The notes under the pieces were generated by a model. It worked only from the letters and a program-made list of their open reading frames with translations. It searched no databases and was not told where the DNA came from. Positions 1 to 12,133 of a stretch of 64,000 bases of DNA are shown here, piece by piece. The number at the start of each line of letters is the position of its first letter. Position 1 is the stretch's first letter. The stretch is from Triticum aestivum (taxonomy: Eukaryota > Streptophyta > Magnoliopsida > Poales > Poaceae), in NCBI RefSeq assembly GCF_018294505.1, contig NC_057800.1, forward strand, positions 174,358,396 to 174,422,395, given 5' to 3'. The position numbers and the translations under genes are program-made.

Positions 1-770
1 GATATGCCCACGTTGACAAAACTCCTCCATAGCACCTTGGGACAAATTAGTGCCATTTTCAGTGATAATGTTGTGTGGAAAACCAAAGCGAAAAATCACC
101 TTTTTCATAAACTGAACCGCCTTGGCTGCATCACACTTACTCACTGGCTTTGCCTCAACCCATTTTGTGAATTTGTCAACTACCACTAAAAGATGTGTCT
201 TTTTATCCTTAGACCTTTTGAAAGGTCCAACCATGTCAAGCCCCCAAACCACAAACGGCCAAGTGATTGGAATCATCCGCAACTCTTGAGCCGGCACATG
301 CGCTCGTCGTGCAAATTTTTGACATCCATCACACCTACTGAACAGATCCTCTGCATCAGCATGAGCCGTTAACCAGTAAAAACCATGACGAAAAGCTTTG
401 GCCACAAGAGACTTTGACCCGGCGTGATGACCACAATCCCCTTCATGGATCTCACGAAGTATTTCTTGACCTTCCTTAGGGGAAACACAACGCTGAAACG
501 CCCAGTGACGCTGCGGTGGTACAACTCTCCGTCAGAAATCGTCATTGACTTGGACCGCCGGGTTATCTGTCGGGCCAGGGTCTCGTCCTTTGGCAACTCG
601 CCCCAGGTCATGTAAGCCAGGAACGGTACTGTCCAATCTGGAATAACATGAGTAGCCACCACTAACTGTGCCTCTGGGTCAGGAATGGCCAAATCTTCCT
701 CTGTAGGCAACTTAACAGACGGGTTATGTAAAACATCCAAAAAGGTGTTAGGGGGTACCGGCTTACGCTG
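1..770 (-). pseudogene. E1 linker and integrase, partial and frameshifted
   Basis: Integrase joins element cDNA into the host chromosome in the nucleus. The minus strand from 770 reads a proline-rich linker, then the start of the zinc-binding region, where the frame is lost near 560-369. The catalytic core is readable between about 230 and 1, including a DKFTKWVEAKP stretch and a following ITENGTN stretch. That stretch normally reads TDNG, so the second acid of the D,D(35)E triad appears as Glu here. The protein leaves the window before the final Glu. Upstream it continues from the second RNase H. Breaks plus the changed catalytic acid argue against function. Confidence 0.8.
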
Positions 771-1175
771 AGATCCCAACCGGCTTAAGGCATCGGCCAC
801 TTCGTTTTTCCTGCGGTCAATGTGTTCCACTTGATAACCCTTAAAATGCCCTGCAACAGCGTCGACCTCGCGGTGATAAGCCGCCATGAGAGGATCCTTG
901 GAATCCCACTTGCCTGACACCTATTGAGCCACAAAATCTGAATCACCAAGGCACCGGACCCGGCTCAGACTCATCTCCTTAGCCATTCGAAGACCATGGA
1001 GCAAGGCTTCGTATTCTGCTACGTTGTTAGTACAAGGAAACATCAATCGCAACACATAACAAAACTTGTCCCCTCGAGGAGAAGTTAAAACAACTCCAGC
1101 CCCCGAGCCTTCCAACTGTCTGGACCCATCAAAATGAATCGTCCAATATGTGTTGTCTGGTTTCTCCTCTGGCAT
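771..1175 (-). pseudogene. E1 second (archaeal-type) RNase H
   Basis: This is the extra RNase H domain that sits between the ordinary RNase H and integrase in Tat-lineage plant gypsy elements; it would help degrade RNA in RNA:DNA hybrids. Visible motifs are HFDGS (first Asp), VAEYEALLHG (Glu), GDSDFVAQ (second Asp) and NEVADALSR (last Asp), so all four acidic positions are present. An in-frame TAG at 921-923 splits the domain just after the GDSD motif; the expected residue is Gln, suggesting CAG to TAG. A second TAG at 1176-1178 separates it from the first RNase H, again where Gln is expected. Confidence 0.85.
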
Positions 1176-1766
1176 CTACAACTCTGTCCAGTCATTGATG
1201 AAGTCAACTAGTGCTTGAGATTTGATCGCAGTACATGGCATATACTTCAAACCATGAGACCCAAGTTCAATAGCCCACTTGGCGACTCGTCCTGTGGCTT
1301 CTCTATTTTGAATGATGTCTCCTAGAGGAGCAGAGCTAACCACAGTGATTGGGTGACCCTGAAAGTAATGTTTGAGCTTCCGGCTTGCCATGAACACCCC
1401 ATAAAAGAGCTTCTGCAAATGCGGATATCTTTGTTTAGATTCAATCAGCACTTCACTGACGTAGTAAACCGGCCGTTGGACCGGATGTTCTTTGCCAGCC
1501 TTCTTGCGCTCCACAACAATGGCCACAATGATAGCATGTGAGTTAGCAACTATATATAAGAACAATAGCTCTTTCTCAACCGGAGCAGCAAGAACCGGCG
1601 GCTCAACGAGTTGTTTCTTCAGATCCTCAAAAGCAGAGTTAGCAGCGTCACTCCAGACAAAGTCATCCGCCTTTTTCATCATTTGATACAAAGGCATCGC
1701 CTTCCCCCCTAACCGGCTTAAGGCAGCGATGCGACCTGCCAGCCGTTGAACGTCATTGATGCACAC
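1176..1766 (-). pseudogene. E1 RNase H (first, retroviral-type position)
   Basis: A 196-residue open frame carrying the end of the RT thumb/connection (DVQRLAGRIAALSR) and the RNase H that follows RT in Ty3/gypsy polyproteins (PVYYVSEVL, then KQRYPHLQKLFYGVFMASRKL, AKWAIEL). In Tat elements this first RNase H is often thought degenerate because a second copy follows; here the usual acidic residues are hard to place. The frame differs from the RT frame upstream, so a frameshift lies near 1740-1766. It ends in TAG at 1176. The bases around RLGG also look shortened compared with E8. Confidence 0.8.
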
Positions 1767-2566
1767 GGTTTGGCCAGAGATGTGATTGCTTTAATTTTCT
1801 CCAGGTTAGATTCAATACCTTTGTTAGACACCAAAAAACCCAAGAGTTTTCCAGTTGGGACTCCAAAAACACACTTGGCCGGGTTAAGCATCATCTTATA
1901 AACCCGGAGGTTATCAAAGGTCTCCATCAGATCTGTTACCAAGGTTTCCTCTTTTCTGGACTTCACCACTATATCATCCACATGAGCATGAACATTACGC
2001 CCAATCTGATTGTGAAGGCAATTTTGCACACACCGTTGATAAGTCGCCTGGGCACTCTTAAGCCCAAAAGGCATAGACACATAGCAGAAGACTCCAAACA
2101 GAGTGATGAAAGCTGTCTTCTCCTGGTCCTTGACTGCCATCTTGATTTGATGATAACCTGAATAGGCATCCAGAAAACTCAAACGCTCATAACCCACCAT
2201 AGCATCAATGATCTGATCAATATGAGGGAGAGCAAAAGGTTCAGCCGGACAAGCTTTGTTCAAATCGGTGTAATCCACACACATACGCCAGGTGCCGTTC
2301 TTCTTGAGTACAAGCACCGGGTTATCCAACCACTCTGGGTGAAAAACTTCCACAATGAACCCGGCCACCAAGAGCCGGGCCACCTCTTCTTCGATGGCCT
2401 TGCACCGTTCCTCGTTAAACCGTCAAAGGATCTGCCTGACTGGCTTAAACTTTGGATCAGTGTTAAGAGTGTGCTCAGTGAGTTCTCTCGGGACACCCAG
2501 CATGTCAGAAGGCTTCCATGTAAAGATGTTCCGGTTCTCACGGATGAACTCAATGAGCGCGCTTTC
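1718..2566 (-). pseudogene. E1 reverse transcriptase
   Basis: RT copies element RNA into cDNA. The open part (1718-2383) shows NPVLVLKKNGTWRMCVDY, LSFLDAYSGYHQI, TAFITLFGVFCYVSMPFGLK and the catalytic loop. That loop reads HVDD rather than the usual YVDD or YMDD, a Tyr to His change next to the two catalytic Asp residues. N-terminal to this the frame is open but for a TGA at 2423-2425 where Arg (CGA) is expected. Protease lies upstream, separated by TAG at 2567. Length and motif spacing match a gypsy RT; stops and the altered loop indicate a dead copy. Confidence 0.88.
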
Positions 2567-3379
2567 CTATTTTGGATCCAAGTTGGCACTGATGATGAAC
2601 TGTTTGGATGAGTCACCAGGCACAAAATCAACCATCTTGGTGTCATCAGCTGACTTGAATTTCAGCACCGGTTCATGCTCCTTAGTTGGCTTCTTCAAAG
2701 ACGTCATGTCTGCCGGGTCAACATTATCTTTATAAAACTTCAACTCCTCTGTCGCACAAACAGACTCAGCATAAGCGGCATCTCCTTCTTCACATTCCAG
2801 GGCTATTTTCCGGCTTCCATGTACTATGATGGTGCCTTTATAACCCGACATCTTGAGCTGCAGATACACATAACACGGCCGAGCCATGAACTTGGCGTAA
2901 GTCGGCCGTCCAAACAAAGCATGATATGGGCTTTTGATCTTAACCACTTCAAAAGTTAACTTCTCAGCCCTGGAATCATATTCATCCCCAAAAGCTACTT
3001 CCAGTTCAATCTTACCAACTGGGTACACCGACTTACCAGGGACAACACCATGAAAAACAGTGTTGGATTGTTTAAGACTCTTATCGGTCAACCCCATTCG
3101 ACGAAAGGTCTCATAATAGAGGATGTTGATGCTACTGCCTCCGTCCATGAGCACCTTAGTGAACTTATATCCACCAACCTGAGGTGCCACCACCAATGCC
3201 AAGTGACCCGGATTATCAACCCAGGGAGGGTGATCTTCCCTGCTCCACACAATAGGCTGTCCTGACCACCTTAAATAACGTGGAATCGCCGGCTCAACGG
3301 CATTGATAGCCCTCTTATGAAGCTTCTGGTCCCTCTTGCATAAACTAGTGGAAAATACGTGGTACTGCCAACTATTCAA
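2567..3379 (-). pseudogene. E1 aspartic protease region
   Basis: A 270-codon open frame with a retropepsin-like core: VLMDGGSSINILY carries the catalytic D-x-G, followed by SPYHALFGRPTYAKFMA, typical of plant gypsy proteases. It would cleave the polyprotein inside the particle. The frame ends in TAG (minus codon at 2567-2569) directly after ANLDPK, where related sequences have Gln leading into RT. E8 has TAG at the equivalent place. The N-terminal part overlaps the gag-protease linker, which itself carries stops around 3410-3490. Confidence 0.85.
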
Positions 3380-3487
3380 TTGTTTTGGGTTGCTCTGATA
3401 CTCGGACTATTGCTGCTGATTACCTTGGCTGGGTTGCTGATTATAACCACCCTGGTTACCCGGATGGCCCTGACCGTGAAAACTGCC

Positions 3488-5766
3488 TCAGCCTGAACCG
3501 GCGCCCGGGCCATGAAAGCTGCCTCCGCCTAAACCACCGCCAGGTCCGTGGCTACCGTCAAACATGTTGGAATTTTTAAATGCCTTCATGATCGTACAGT
3601 CCTTCCACAGATGGGTAGCTGGCTTCTCCCGGGTGCCGTGTCTTGGACAAGGTTCAATCAGTAGTTGCTCGAGGGTGGGACCTGACCCACCTGACCGATG
3701 AGGTGGCCTACCCGTGTGTTGTTGGTTGTTACCCTGTGTATTGGTGTTAGCCACAAATTCATCAGCCTTACATTTATTACCTCCTTGATTTGCTGGGTTC
3801 TGCTGGTGACCCTTGCCGTTCTTCTTTCCCTTCCCTATTTTTTCTTCATCAGACACGGGATCCTTGGTACTGTCTAAATCAGCATATTTGACCAGGGCCG
3901 CCATCAACTGGCCCATGTCATTACAGTCACGCTTGAGCCGCCCCAGCTTCTGTTTGAAAGGTGCAAAACAGCATTTTTTCTCCAACATTAAGACCACCGA
4001 GTCGGCATCCATCTTATCAGATGAATGTATTATCTCCTTGACCCGTCGCACCCAATGGGTCGTGGACTCACCTTCCTCTTGCTTACAATTAGTCAGGGCC
4101 ACGATTGACATAGGTTTTTTACATGTGTCTTGAAGTCCTGAATGAACCGGGCCTTTAACTCCGTCCATAAGCCAAAGGAATTGGGTGGCAACCCTTTCAA
4201 CCAAGTGCGAGCCGTTCCACCTAACATCATAGTGAAATATTTAGCCATTGCTGCATCGCTGACCTCCAACAGCTCCATCGCCATCTCATAACTTTCAATC
4301 CATGCCCCGGGCTGTAAGTCGGTCGTGTAATTAGGCACTTTACGAGGCCCCTTAAAGTCTTTTGGCAAGCGCTCATTACGTATAGCCGGCACCAGGCAAG
4401 GGACACCTCATGTTCTTGTGGCTACTCCTGCCTCAACTGAGGTTGCCGGATAAGCCGGAAAAGCCTGATGAGCCGCCTGCTTAGCTGCTAGTTGAACCGC
4501 CCGCTCAGCCTCCTGACGGATTCTCTCCTGGTCCACCAAGTGAAGGGCTCCACCCTGCGCCGGCTCATGCCTGTGCGGTTGGTTACGGTGTTGTGCGTTG
4601 CTCGACATAACAGTTGAGTCCATATGCCTGCTATAACTCGGGCTCCGGCTTGGGCGAGGGGTTGAATGGATTCTGTCTCGACTGTAAGAGTACGCATCCT
4701 ACTGCGCCAGAGCCGTCTGAAGAAGTTCTCTCACCCTTTGTGTTTCGATTGCTGTCAGAGAGTCACCTTCCATCAGGAGAGCCGCCAAACGAGCCGACGC
4801 AACAATGAGATTCTTCAAAGGGTTAGAAAAGTGACCCGGTGGTATTGGTGTGTAATGAGGCGAAGCGGTATTCATACGAGGCGTTTCCATGGCCCGCGGT
4901 TGAACCGGTGCCCCGGCCACGGGTGTCGTGATCCGGTTTGCCTCCGGCGGGTTACTTGGACCGGCCCCGGGTGTGTGGAAAAGGTTCCTAGGATCGTACA
5001 TCAGAGGCCGACGTGATTGAGTTTTCGGGTGCCTTCTCCTAATGACCTCGTTTAACGCATTTAGATCCACCGAGAGCCGGAAAGTCTCCGCTTGAAGCTG
5101 CTGAGCACGAGCATCCAAAGCCGCCCGCTCCGCGGCCATCCTGACCTCTTCTGCTGCTAAATTTTCCTCGGCCTGTGCCATCTCTTCACGCAGCCGTGCC
5201 ACCTCCGCGTCATGCTGAACCTTATCCGCCGGCTCCACTGTAGCAGTCAACATATCCATCAACTTATCCATGAGGTCCATTAGCCTCTGAGCCGGGGGGC
5301 GCGCGGGGTCTCCTGACCCGGCTGCTGCCGACCCGGTGGTTACTGCTGCCGCGGCCGTAGAGTTCTGCCCGGGTTGAGTGCCAACCATGAAAACTCCGGC
5401 TCGATTCGGCGGCTCAAAGTGGTCCGGAATACTGCTGCCATCGGAACAACCCCCAGGCACGCCATCTTGTAGCTGATACAAAGAATATGTCTCGCCTGAG
5501 GATGATTCACTGTCGGAACAGATGGCCATCTCACCGCCATCCACTGATCCTTCAGAGAACTCACCTCCATGGATGCAACCCACGAAGGCATGCTTCATGG
5601 CAGGCTGGGCCCGAACGGATCTCACGCGCTGAGCCAACTCGATGAGGTTGGTGCATACGTCCGGCTCAGGGCCTGACTCGCCGATCCGGCCGATGAAGAC
5701 ATGGATTCCGCCGAATGGGACCTGGTACCCGTACTCAATTGAGCCGGCCTCGGGGCCCCAGCCTTC
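3488..5766 (-). pseudogene. E1 gag, main part, frameshifted
   Basis: Gag builds the particle and binds RNA. Reading leftward: an acidic and Ala/Glu-rich coiled-coil N-terminal part (4699-5637 open), a TAG at 4699-4701 where Gln is expected, a short middle part (4408-4623), the retrotransposon gag core (about 4392-3900, with LPPNSFGLWTELKARFIQDF and KQEEGESTTHWVRRVKEII) and a basic/Gly-rich tail. A zinc-binding motif C-x2-H-x8-H-x4-C lies at 3596-3649 instead of the canonical CCHC. Frames change near 4130 and 4400-4620. The 5' end of gag lies beyond E2 at 12362-12470; removing E2 and one copy of its 5-bp duplication leaves the frame open across the junction. Confidence 0.82.
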
Positions 5767-7503
5767 TGAAGGAAATATGCCCTAGAGGAAATAATAAAGT
5801 TATTATTTATTTCCTTATATCATGATAAATGTTTATTATTCATGCTAGAATTGTATTAACCGGAAACATAATACATGTGTGAATACATAGACAAACAGAG
5901 TGTCACTAGTATGCCTCTACTTGACTAGCTCGTTAATCGAAGATGGTTATGTTTCCTAACCATGAACAAAAGAGTTGTTATTTGATTAACGGGATCACAT
6001 CATTAGAAGAATGATGTGATTGACTTGACCCATTCCGTTAGCTTAGCACTCGATCGTTTAGTATGTTGCTATTGCTTTCTTCATGACTTATACATGTTCC
6101 TATGACTATGAGATTATGCAACTCCCGTTTGCCGGAGGAACACTTTGTGTGCTACCAAACGTCACAACGTAACTGGGTGATTATAAAGGAGCTCTACAGG
6201 TGTCTCCAAAGGTACATGTTGGGTTGGCGTATTTCGAGATTAGGATTTGTCACTCTGATTGTCGGAGAGGTATCTCTGGGCCCTCTCGGTAATGCACATC
6301 ACATAAGCCCTGCAAGCATTGCGACTAATGAGTTAGTTGCGGGATGATGGATTACGGAATGAGTAAAGAGACTTGCCGGTAACGAGATTGAACTAGGTAT
6401 TGGATACCGACGATCGAATCTCGGGAAAGTAACATACCGATGGCAAAGGGAACAACGTATGTTGTTATGCGGTCTGACCGATAAAAGATCTTCGTAGAAT
6501 ATGTAGGAGCCAATATGAGCATCCAGGTTCCGCTATTGGTTATTGACCGGAGACGTGTCTCGGTCATGTCTACATTGTTCTCGAACCCGTAGGGTCCGCA
6601 CGCTTAAGGTTTTGATGACAGTTATATTATGAGTTTATGCATTTTGATGTACCGAAGTTTGTTCAGAGTCCTGGATGTGATCACGGACATGACGAGGAGT
6701 CTCGAAATGGTCGAGACATAAAGATTGATATATTGGAAGCCTATATTTGGATATCGGAAGTGTTCCGGGTGAAATCGGGATTTTACCGGATTACCGGGAG
6801 GTTACCGGAACCCCCAGGGAGGTATATGGGCCTTAGTGGGCCTTAGTGGAAGAGAGGAGAGGTGGCCAGAGATGGGTCGCGTGCCCCTCCCCCCTTGGTC
6901 CGAATAGGACATGGAGAGGGGGCTGCCCCCCCCCTTCCTCCTCTCTCTCCTCTCCCCCCCCCCTCCGCGAATCCTATTCCAACTAGGAAAGGGGGGAGTC
7001 CTACTCCCGGAGGGAGTAGGACTCCTCCTGGCGCGCCTCCTCTTGGCCGGCCGCCCCCCCCCCTTGAGCCTTTATATACGGAGGCAAGGGGCACCCCTAA
7101 GGACACAAGTTGATCCACGTGATCATATTCTTAGCCGTGTGCCATGCCCCATTCCACCATAGTCCTCGATAATATTGTAGCAGTGCTTAGGCGAAGCCCT
7201 GCGATGGTAGTACATCAAGATCGTCACCACGCCGTCGTGCTGATGGAACTCTTCCCCGACACTTTGCTGGATCAGAGTCCGGGGATCGTCATCGAGCTGA
7301 ACGTGTGCTAGAACTCGGAGGTGCCGTAGTTTCGGTGCTTGATCGGTCGGGCCGTGAAGATGTATGACTACATCAACCAAGTTAACGCTTCCGTTGTCGA
7401 TCTACAAGGGTACGTAGATCATACTCTCCCCTCTCATTGCTAAGCATCACCATGATCTTGCGTGTGCATAGGAATTTTTTTGAAATTACTACGTTCCCCA
7501 ACA
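5767..7503 (+). repeat. E2 5' LTR
   Basis: Begins TGAAGGAAATATGCCC and ends CTACGTTCCCCAACA, so the ends are TG...CA. It drives transcription of E2 and supplies the R/U5 region copied first. Homologous to the E6 LTR (19373-20815) and, on the opposite strand, to both E10 LTRs. A GC-rich stretch of homopolymer G/C runs lies at about 6880-7060. The small open frames here are low-complexity by-products. Confidence 0.92.
6996..7078 (+). promoter_or_regulatory. E2 LTR core promoter with perfect hairpin and TATA box
   Basis: A 13-bp inverted repeat with a 3-nt loop occupies 6996-7024 (arms GAGTCCTACTCCC and GGGAGTAGGACTC). About 48 bp downstream is a TATA box, TTATATA at 7072-7078. The TATA position late in the LTR is as expected for the U3/R boundary. 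The start site and any function of the hairpin are inferred only. Confidence 0.6.
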
Positions 7504-8761
7504 GTGGCATCCGAGCCTAGGTTTTATATGTTGATGTTATATGCACAAGTAGAACACAAGTGAGTTGTGGGCGATATAAGTCATACTGCTTACCAGCATG
7601 TCATACTTTGGTTCGGCGGTATTGTTGGACGAAGCGGCCCGGACCGACATTACACGTACGCTTACGCGAGACCGGTTCTCCCGACGTGCTTTGCACATAG
7701 GTGGCTTGCGGGTGACAGTTTCTCCAACTTTAGTTGAACCAAGTGTGGCTACGCCCGGTCCTTGCGAAGGTTAAAACAGCACCAACTTGACAAACTACCA
7801 TTGTGGTTTTGATGCGTAGGTAAGATTGGTTCTTGCTTAAGCCCGTAGCAGCCACGTAAAACTTGCAACAACAAAGTAGAGGACGTCTAACTTGTTTTTG
7901 CAGGGCATGTTGTGATGTGATATGGTCAAGACATGATGCTAAATTTTATTGTATGAGATGATCATGTTTTGTAACCGAGTTATCGACAACTGGCAAGAGC
8001 CATATGGTTGTCGCTTTATTGTATGCAATGCAATTGCGCTGTAATGCTTTACTTTATCACTAAGCGGTAGCGATAGTCATGGAAGCATAAGATTGGCGAG
8101 ACGACAACAATGCTACGATGGAGATCAAGGTGCCGCGCCGGTGACGATGGTGATCATGACGGTGCTTCAGAGATGAAGATCACAAGCACAAGATGATGAT
8201 GGCCATATCATATCACTTATATTGATTGCATGTGATGTTTATCTTTTATGCATCTTATCTTACTTTGATTGACGGTAGCATTATAAGATGATTGCTCACT
8301 AATTATCAAGAAGTGTTCTCCCTGAGTATGCACCGTTGCGAAAGTTCTTCGTGTTGAGACACCACGTGATCGGGTGTGATAGGCTCTACATTCAAATACA
8401 ACGGGTACAAAACAGTTTCACACGCGGAATACTCAGGTTATACTTGACGAGCCAAGCATATACAGATATGGCCTCGGAACACGGAGACCGAAAGGTCGAG
8501 CGTGAATCATATAGTAGATATGATCAACATAGTGATGTTCACCATTGAACTACTCCATCTCACGTGATGATCGGACATGGTTTAGTTGATATGGATCACG
8601 TGATCACTTAGAAGATTAGAGGGATGTCTATCTAAGTGGGAGTTCTTAAGTAATATGATTAATTGAACTTTAATTTATCATGAACTTAGTCCTGGTAGTA
8701 TTAACATATCTATGTTGTAGATCAATAGCTCGCATTGTTGCTTTCATATGTTTATTTTGAT
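7504..8761 (+). other. E2 primer binding site and untranslated leader
   Basis: Immediately after the LTR, TGGCATCCGAGCC (7505-7517) resembles the initiator-Met tRNA primer site TGGTATCAGAGC used by copia elements, with changes. The 1.25-kb leader that follows has no convincing gene and is homologous to the E6 leader (20816-21424) and, inverted, to the E10 leader. Long leaders are typical of this group and carry packaging and dimerisation signals in relatives; none can be pinpointed by eye. Confidence 0.7.
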
Positions 8762-9590
8762 ATGTTCCTAGAGAAAATTGTGTTGAAAGATGTTAGTAGC
8801 AATGATGCGGATTGAATCAGTGATCTGAGGTTTATCGTCATTGCTGCACAGAAGAATTATGTCCTTGATGCACTGCTAGGTGACAGACCTATTGCAGGAG
8901 CAGATGCAGACGTTATGAACGTTTGCCTAGCTCAATATGATGACTACTTGATAGTTTAAGTGCACCATGCTTAACGGCTTAGAATCGGGACTTCAAAGAC
9001 GTTTTGAACGTCATGGAGCATATGAGATGTTCCAGAAGTTGAAGTTAATATTTCAAGCAAATACCCGAGTTGAGAGATATGAAGTCTCCAACAAGTTCTA
9101 TAGCTAAAAGATGGAGGAGAATCGCTCAACTAGTGAGCATGTTCTCAGATTGTCTGGGTACTACAATCGCTTGAATGAAGTGGGAGTTAATCTTCCAAAT
9201 AAGATAGTGATTGACAGAATTCTCTAGTCACCATCACCAAGTTAGTAGAACTTCGTGATGAACTGTAATATGCAAGGGATAACGGAAACGATTCCCAAGC
9301 TCTTCGTGATGCTGAAATCGACGAAGGTAGAAATCAAGAAAAACATCAAGTGTTGATGGTTGACAAGACCACTAGTTTCAAGAAAAGGGCAAAAGGAAGA
9401 AGGGGAACTTCAAGAAGAATGGCAAGCGAGTTGCTGCTCAAGTGAAGAAGCCCAAGTCTGGACCTAAGCCTGAGACTAAGTGCTTCTGCTGCAAAGGGAC
9501 TGGTCACTGGAAGCGGAACTACCCCAAGTATTTGGCGGATAAGAAGGATGGCAAAGTGAACAAAGGTATATTGGATATACATGTTATTGA
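8762..9590 (+). pseudogene. E2 gag, decayed
   Basis: Weakly open copia gag. The ATG at 8762 starts a frame matching the E10 gag N-terminus, with stops soon after (for example near 8813). The C-terminal part (from 9442) holds the zinc knuckle, CFCCKGTGHWKRNY, in which the last Cys of CX2CX4HX4C is Tyr, so metal binding would be lost; E10 keeps all four ligands. Frames change repeatedly between 8940 and 9440. Confidence 0.8.
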
Positions 9591-10936
9591 TGTGTGCTTT
9601 ACTAGTGTTTATAGCAACCCCTCGGTATTTGATACTGGTTCAGTTGCTAAGAGTAGTAACTCGAAACAGGAGTTGCAGAATAAACAGAGACTAGTTAAGG
9701 GTGAAGTGACAATGTGTGTTGGAAGTAGTTCCAAGATTGATATGATCATCATCGCACACTCCCCTATACTTTCGGGATTAGTGTTTAACCTAAATAAGTG
9801 TTATTTGGTTTTTGCGTTGAGCATGAATATGATTTGATCATGTTTATTGCAATACGGTTATTCATTAAAGTCAGAGAATAATTGTTGTTCTGTTTACATG
9901 AATAAAACCTTCGATGGTCATACACCCAATGAAACAAGTTCATTGGATCTCGATCGTAGTGATACACATATTCATAATATTGAAACCAAAAGATGCAAAG
10001 TTAATAATGATAGCGTAACTTATTTGTGGCACTGCTGTTTAGGTCATATTGGTGTAAAGCGCATGAAGAAACTCCATGCTGATGGGCTTTTGGAATCACT
10101 TGATTATGAATCACTTGATGCTTGCGAACCATGCCTTATGGGCAAGATGACTAAAACGCCGTTCTATGGAACAATGAAGCAAGCAACAGATTTGTTGGAA
10201 ATCATACATACTGATGTATGTGGTCCGATGTATATTAAGGCTTGCAGCAGGTATCATTATTTTCTGACCTTCACAGATGATTTGAGCAGATATGGGGATA
10301 TCTACTTGATGAAACATACGTCTGAAACATTTGAATAGTTCAAAGAATTTCAAAGTGAAGTGGAAAATCATCATAACAAGAAGATAAGGTTTCCACGATC
10401 TGATCGCGGAAATGAATATTTGAGTTACGAGTTTGGTCTTCAATTAAAACAATGTGGAATAGTTTCACAAATTCATGCCACCTGGAACACCACAGCATAA
10501 TGGTGTGTCCGAACATCATAACCGTACTTTATTGGATATAGTACAATCTATGATGTTTCTTACCGATTTACCACTATCGTTTTGGGGTCATGCATTAGAG
10601 ACAGCTGCATTCACGTTAAATAGGGCACCATCAAAATCCGTTGAGACGACGCCTTATGAACTGTGGTTTGGCAAGAAACCAAAGTTATCATTTCTTAAAG
10701 TTTGGGGTTGCGATGCTTATATGAAAAAGTTTCATCCTGATAAGCTCAAACCCAAATCGGAGAAATATGTCTTGATAGGATACCCAAAGGAGACAGTTGG
10801 GTACACCTTCTATCACAGATCCGAAGGCAAGACATTCGTTGCTAAGAATGGATCCTTTCTAGAGAAGGAGTTTCTCTCGAAAGAAGTGAGTGGGAGGAAA
10901 GTAGAACTTGATGAGGTAACTGTACCTGCTCCATAA
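9591..10936 (+). pseudogene. E2 protease and integrase, decayed
   Basis: The protease active site VFDTGSVA is readable near 9628. After a stop at 9837 the pre-integrase zinc domain follows (LWHCCLGHIGVKRMK, then CEPCLMGKMTK), then the integrase core with HTDVCGP (first Asp) and RSDRGNEYL (second Asp). Stops occur at about 10336, and a frameshift lies near 10470 before PQHNGVSEHHNRTLLD, which holds the final Glu. The C-terminal part ends in TAA at 10934. Similarity to E10 is obvious along the whole length. Not functional. Confidence 0.85.
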
Positions 10937-12133
10937 TTGGAAAGTAGTTCATCACAGAAATCTGTTCCTGTGACTCCTGCACCAATTAGTGAGGAAGATA
11001 ATGATGATGATCATGTAACTTCAGATCAAGTTACTACCAAACCTCGTAGGTCAACCAGAGTGAGATCCGCACCAGAGTGGTACGGTAATCCTATTCTGGA
11101 GGTCATGTTACTTGACCATGATGAACCTATGAACTATGAGGAAGCGATGATGAGCCCAGATTCCGATAAATGGCTTGAGGCCATGAAATCTGAGATAGGA
11201 TCCATGTATGAGAACAAAGTGTGGACTTTGGTGGACTTGCCCGATGATCGGAAAGCCATTGATAATAAATGGATCTTCAAGAGGAAGACGGACACTGATA
11301 GTTGTGTTACTATCTACAAAGCTAGAATTGTCGCAAAAGTTTTCGACAAGTTCAAGGTGTTGACTACGATGAGAGTTTCTCACTCGTATCTATGCTTAAG
11401 TCTGTCCGTATCATGTTAGTAATTGCCGCATTTTATGAAATCTGGCAAATGGATAAACAAAACTGCATTCCTTAATGGATTTATTAAAGAAGAGTTGTAT
11501 GTGATGCAACAAGAAGGTTTTGTCAATCCTAAAGGTGCTAACAAAATATGCAAGCTCCAGCGATCCATTTATGGACTGGTGCAAGCATCTCGGAGTTGGA
11601 ATATATGCTTTGATAAGTTGATCAAAGCATATAGTTTTATACAGACTTGCGGTGAAGCCTGTATTTACTAGAAAGTGAGTGGGAGCACTACAACATTTCT
11701 GATAAGTATATGTGAATGACATATTGTTGATCAGAGATAATGTAGAATTATTCTGCAAAGCATAAAGGAGTGTTTGAAAGGAGTTTTTCAAAGAAAGACC
11801 TCGGTGAAGCTGCTTACATATTGAGCATCAAGATCTATAGAGATAGATCAAGACGCTTGATAAGTTTTTTCAATAAGTACAAACCTTGACAAGATTTTGA
11901 AGTAGTTCAAAATGGAGCAGTCAAAGAAAGAGTTCTTGCCTGTGTTACAAGGTGTGAAGTTGAGTAAGACTCAAAGCCACGGCAGAAGATAGAAAGAGAA
12001 TGAAAGTCATTCCCTATGCCTCAGTCATAGGTTCTATAAAGTATGCCATGCTGTGTACCAGATCTATTGTATAGCATACACTGTGTTAAGAGAGGGAGTA
12101 CAATAGTGATCTAGGAGTAGATCAATGGACAGC
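10937..12133 (+). pseudogene. E2 reverse transcriptase, decayed, RNase H deleted
   Basis: Starts with the acidic linker and the RT N-terminus (WLEAMKSEIGSMYENKVWTL, NKWIFKRKTD), loses frame near 11340, and resumes at 11423 with FLNGFIKEELYVMQQEGFV and SIYGLVQASRSWN. The catalytic YVDD region near 11700 is degenerate. Similarity continues to a point matching the start of RNase H and stops at 12133, where sequence jumps into the 3' LTR. The junction shares AGTC with both partners, consistent with a deletion at a short repeat. Confidence 0.82.

Noticed and set aside
6843..7162. Pro- and Gly-rich open frames on both strands
   Set aside because: They come from homopolymer G/C runs in the E2 LTR promoter region and have no conserved features.
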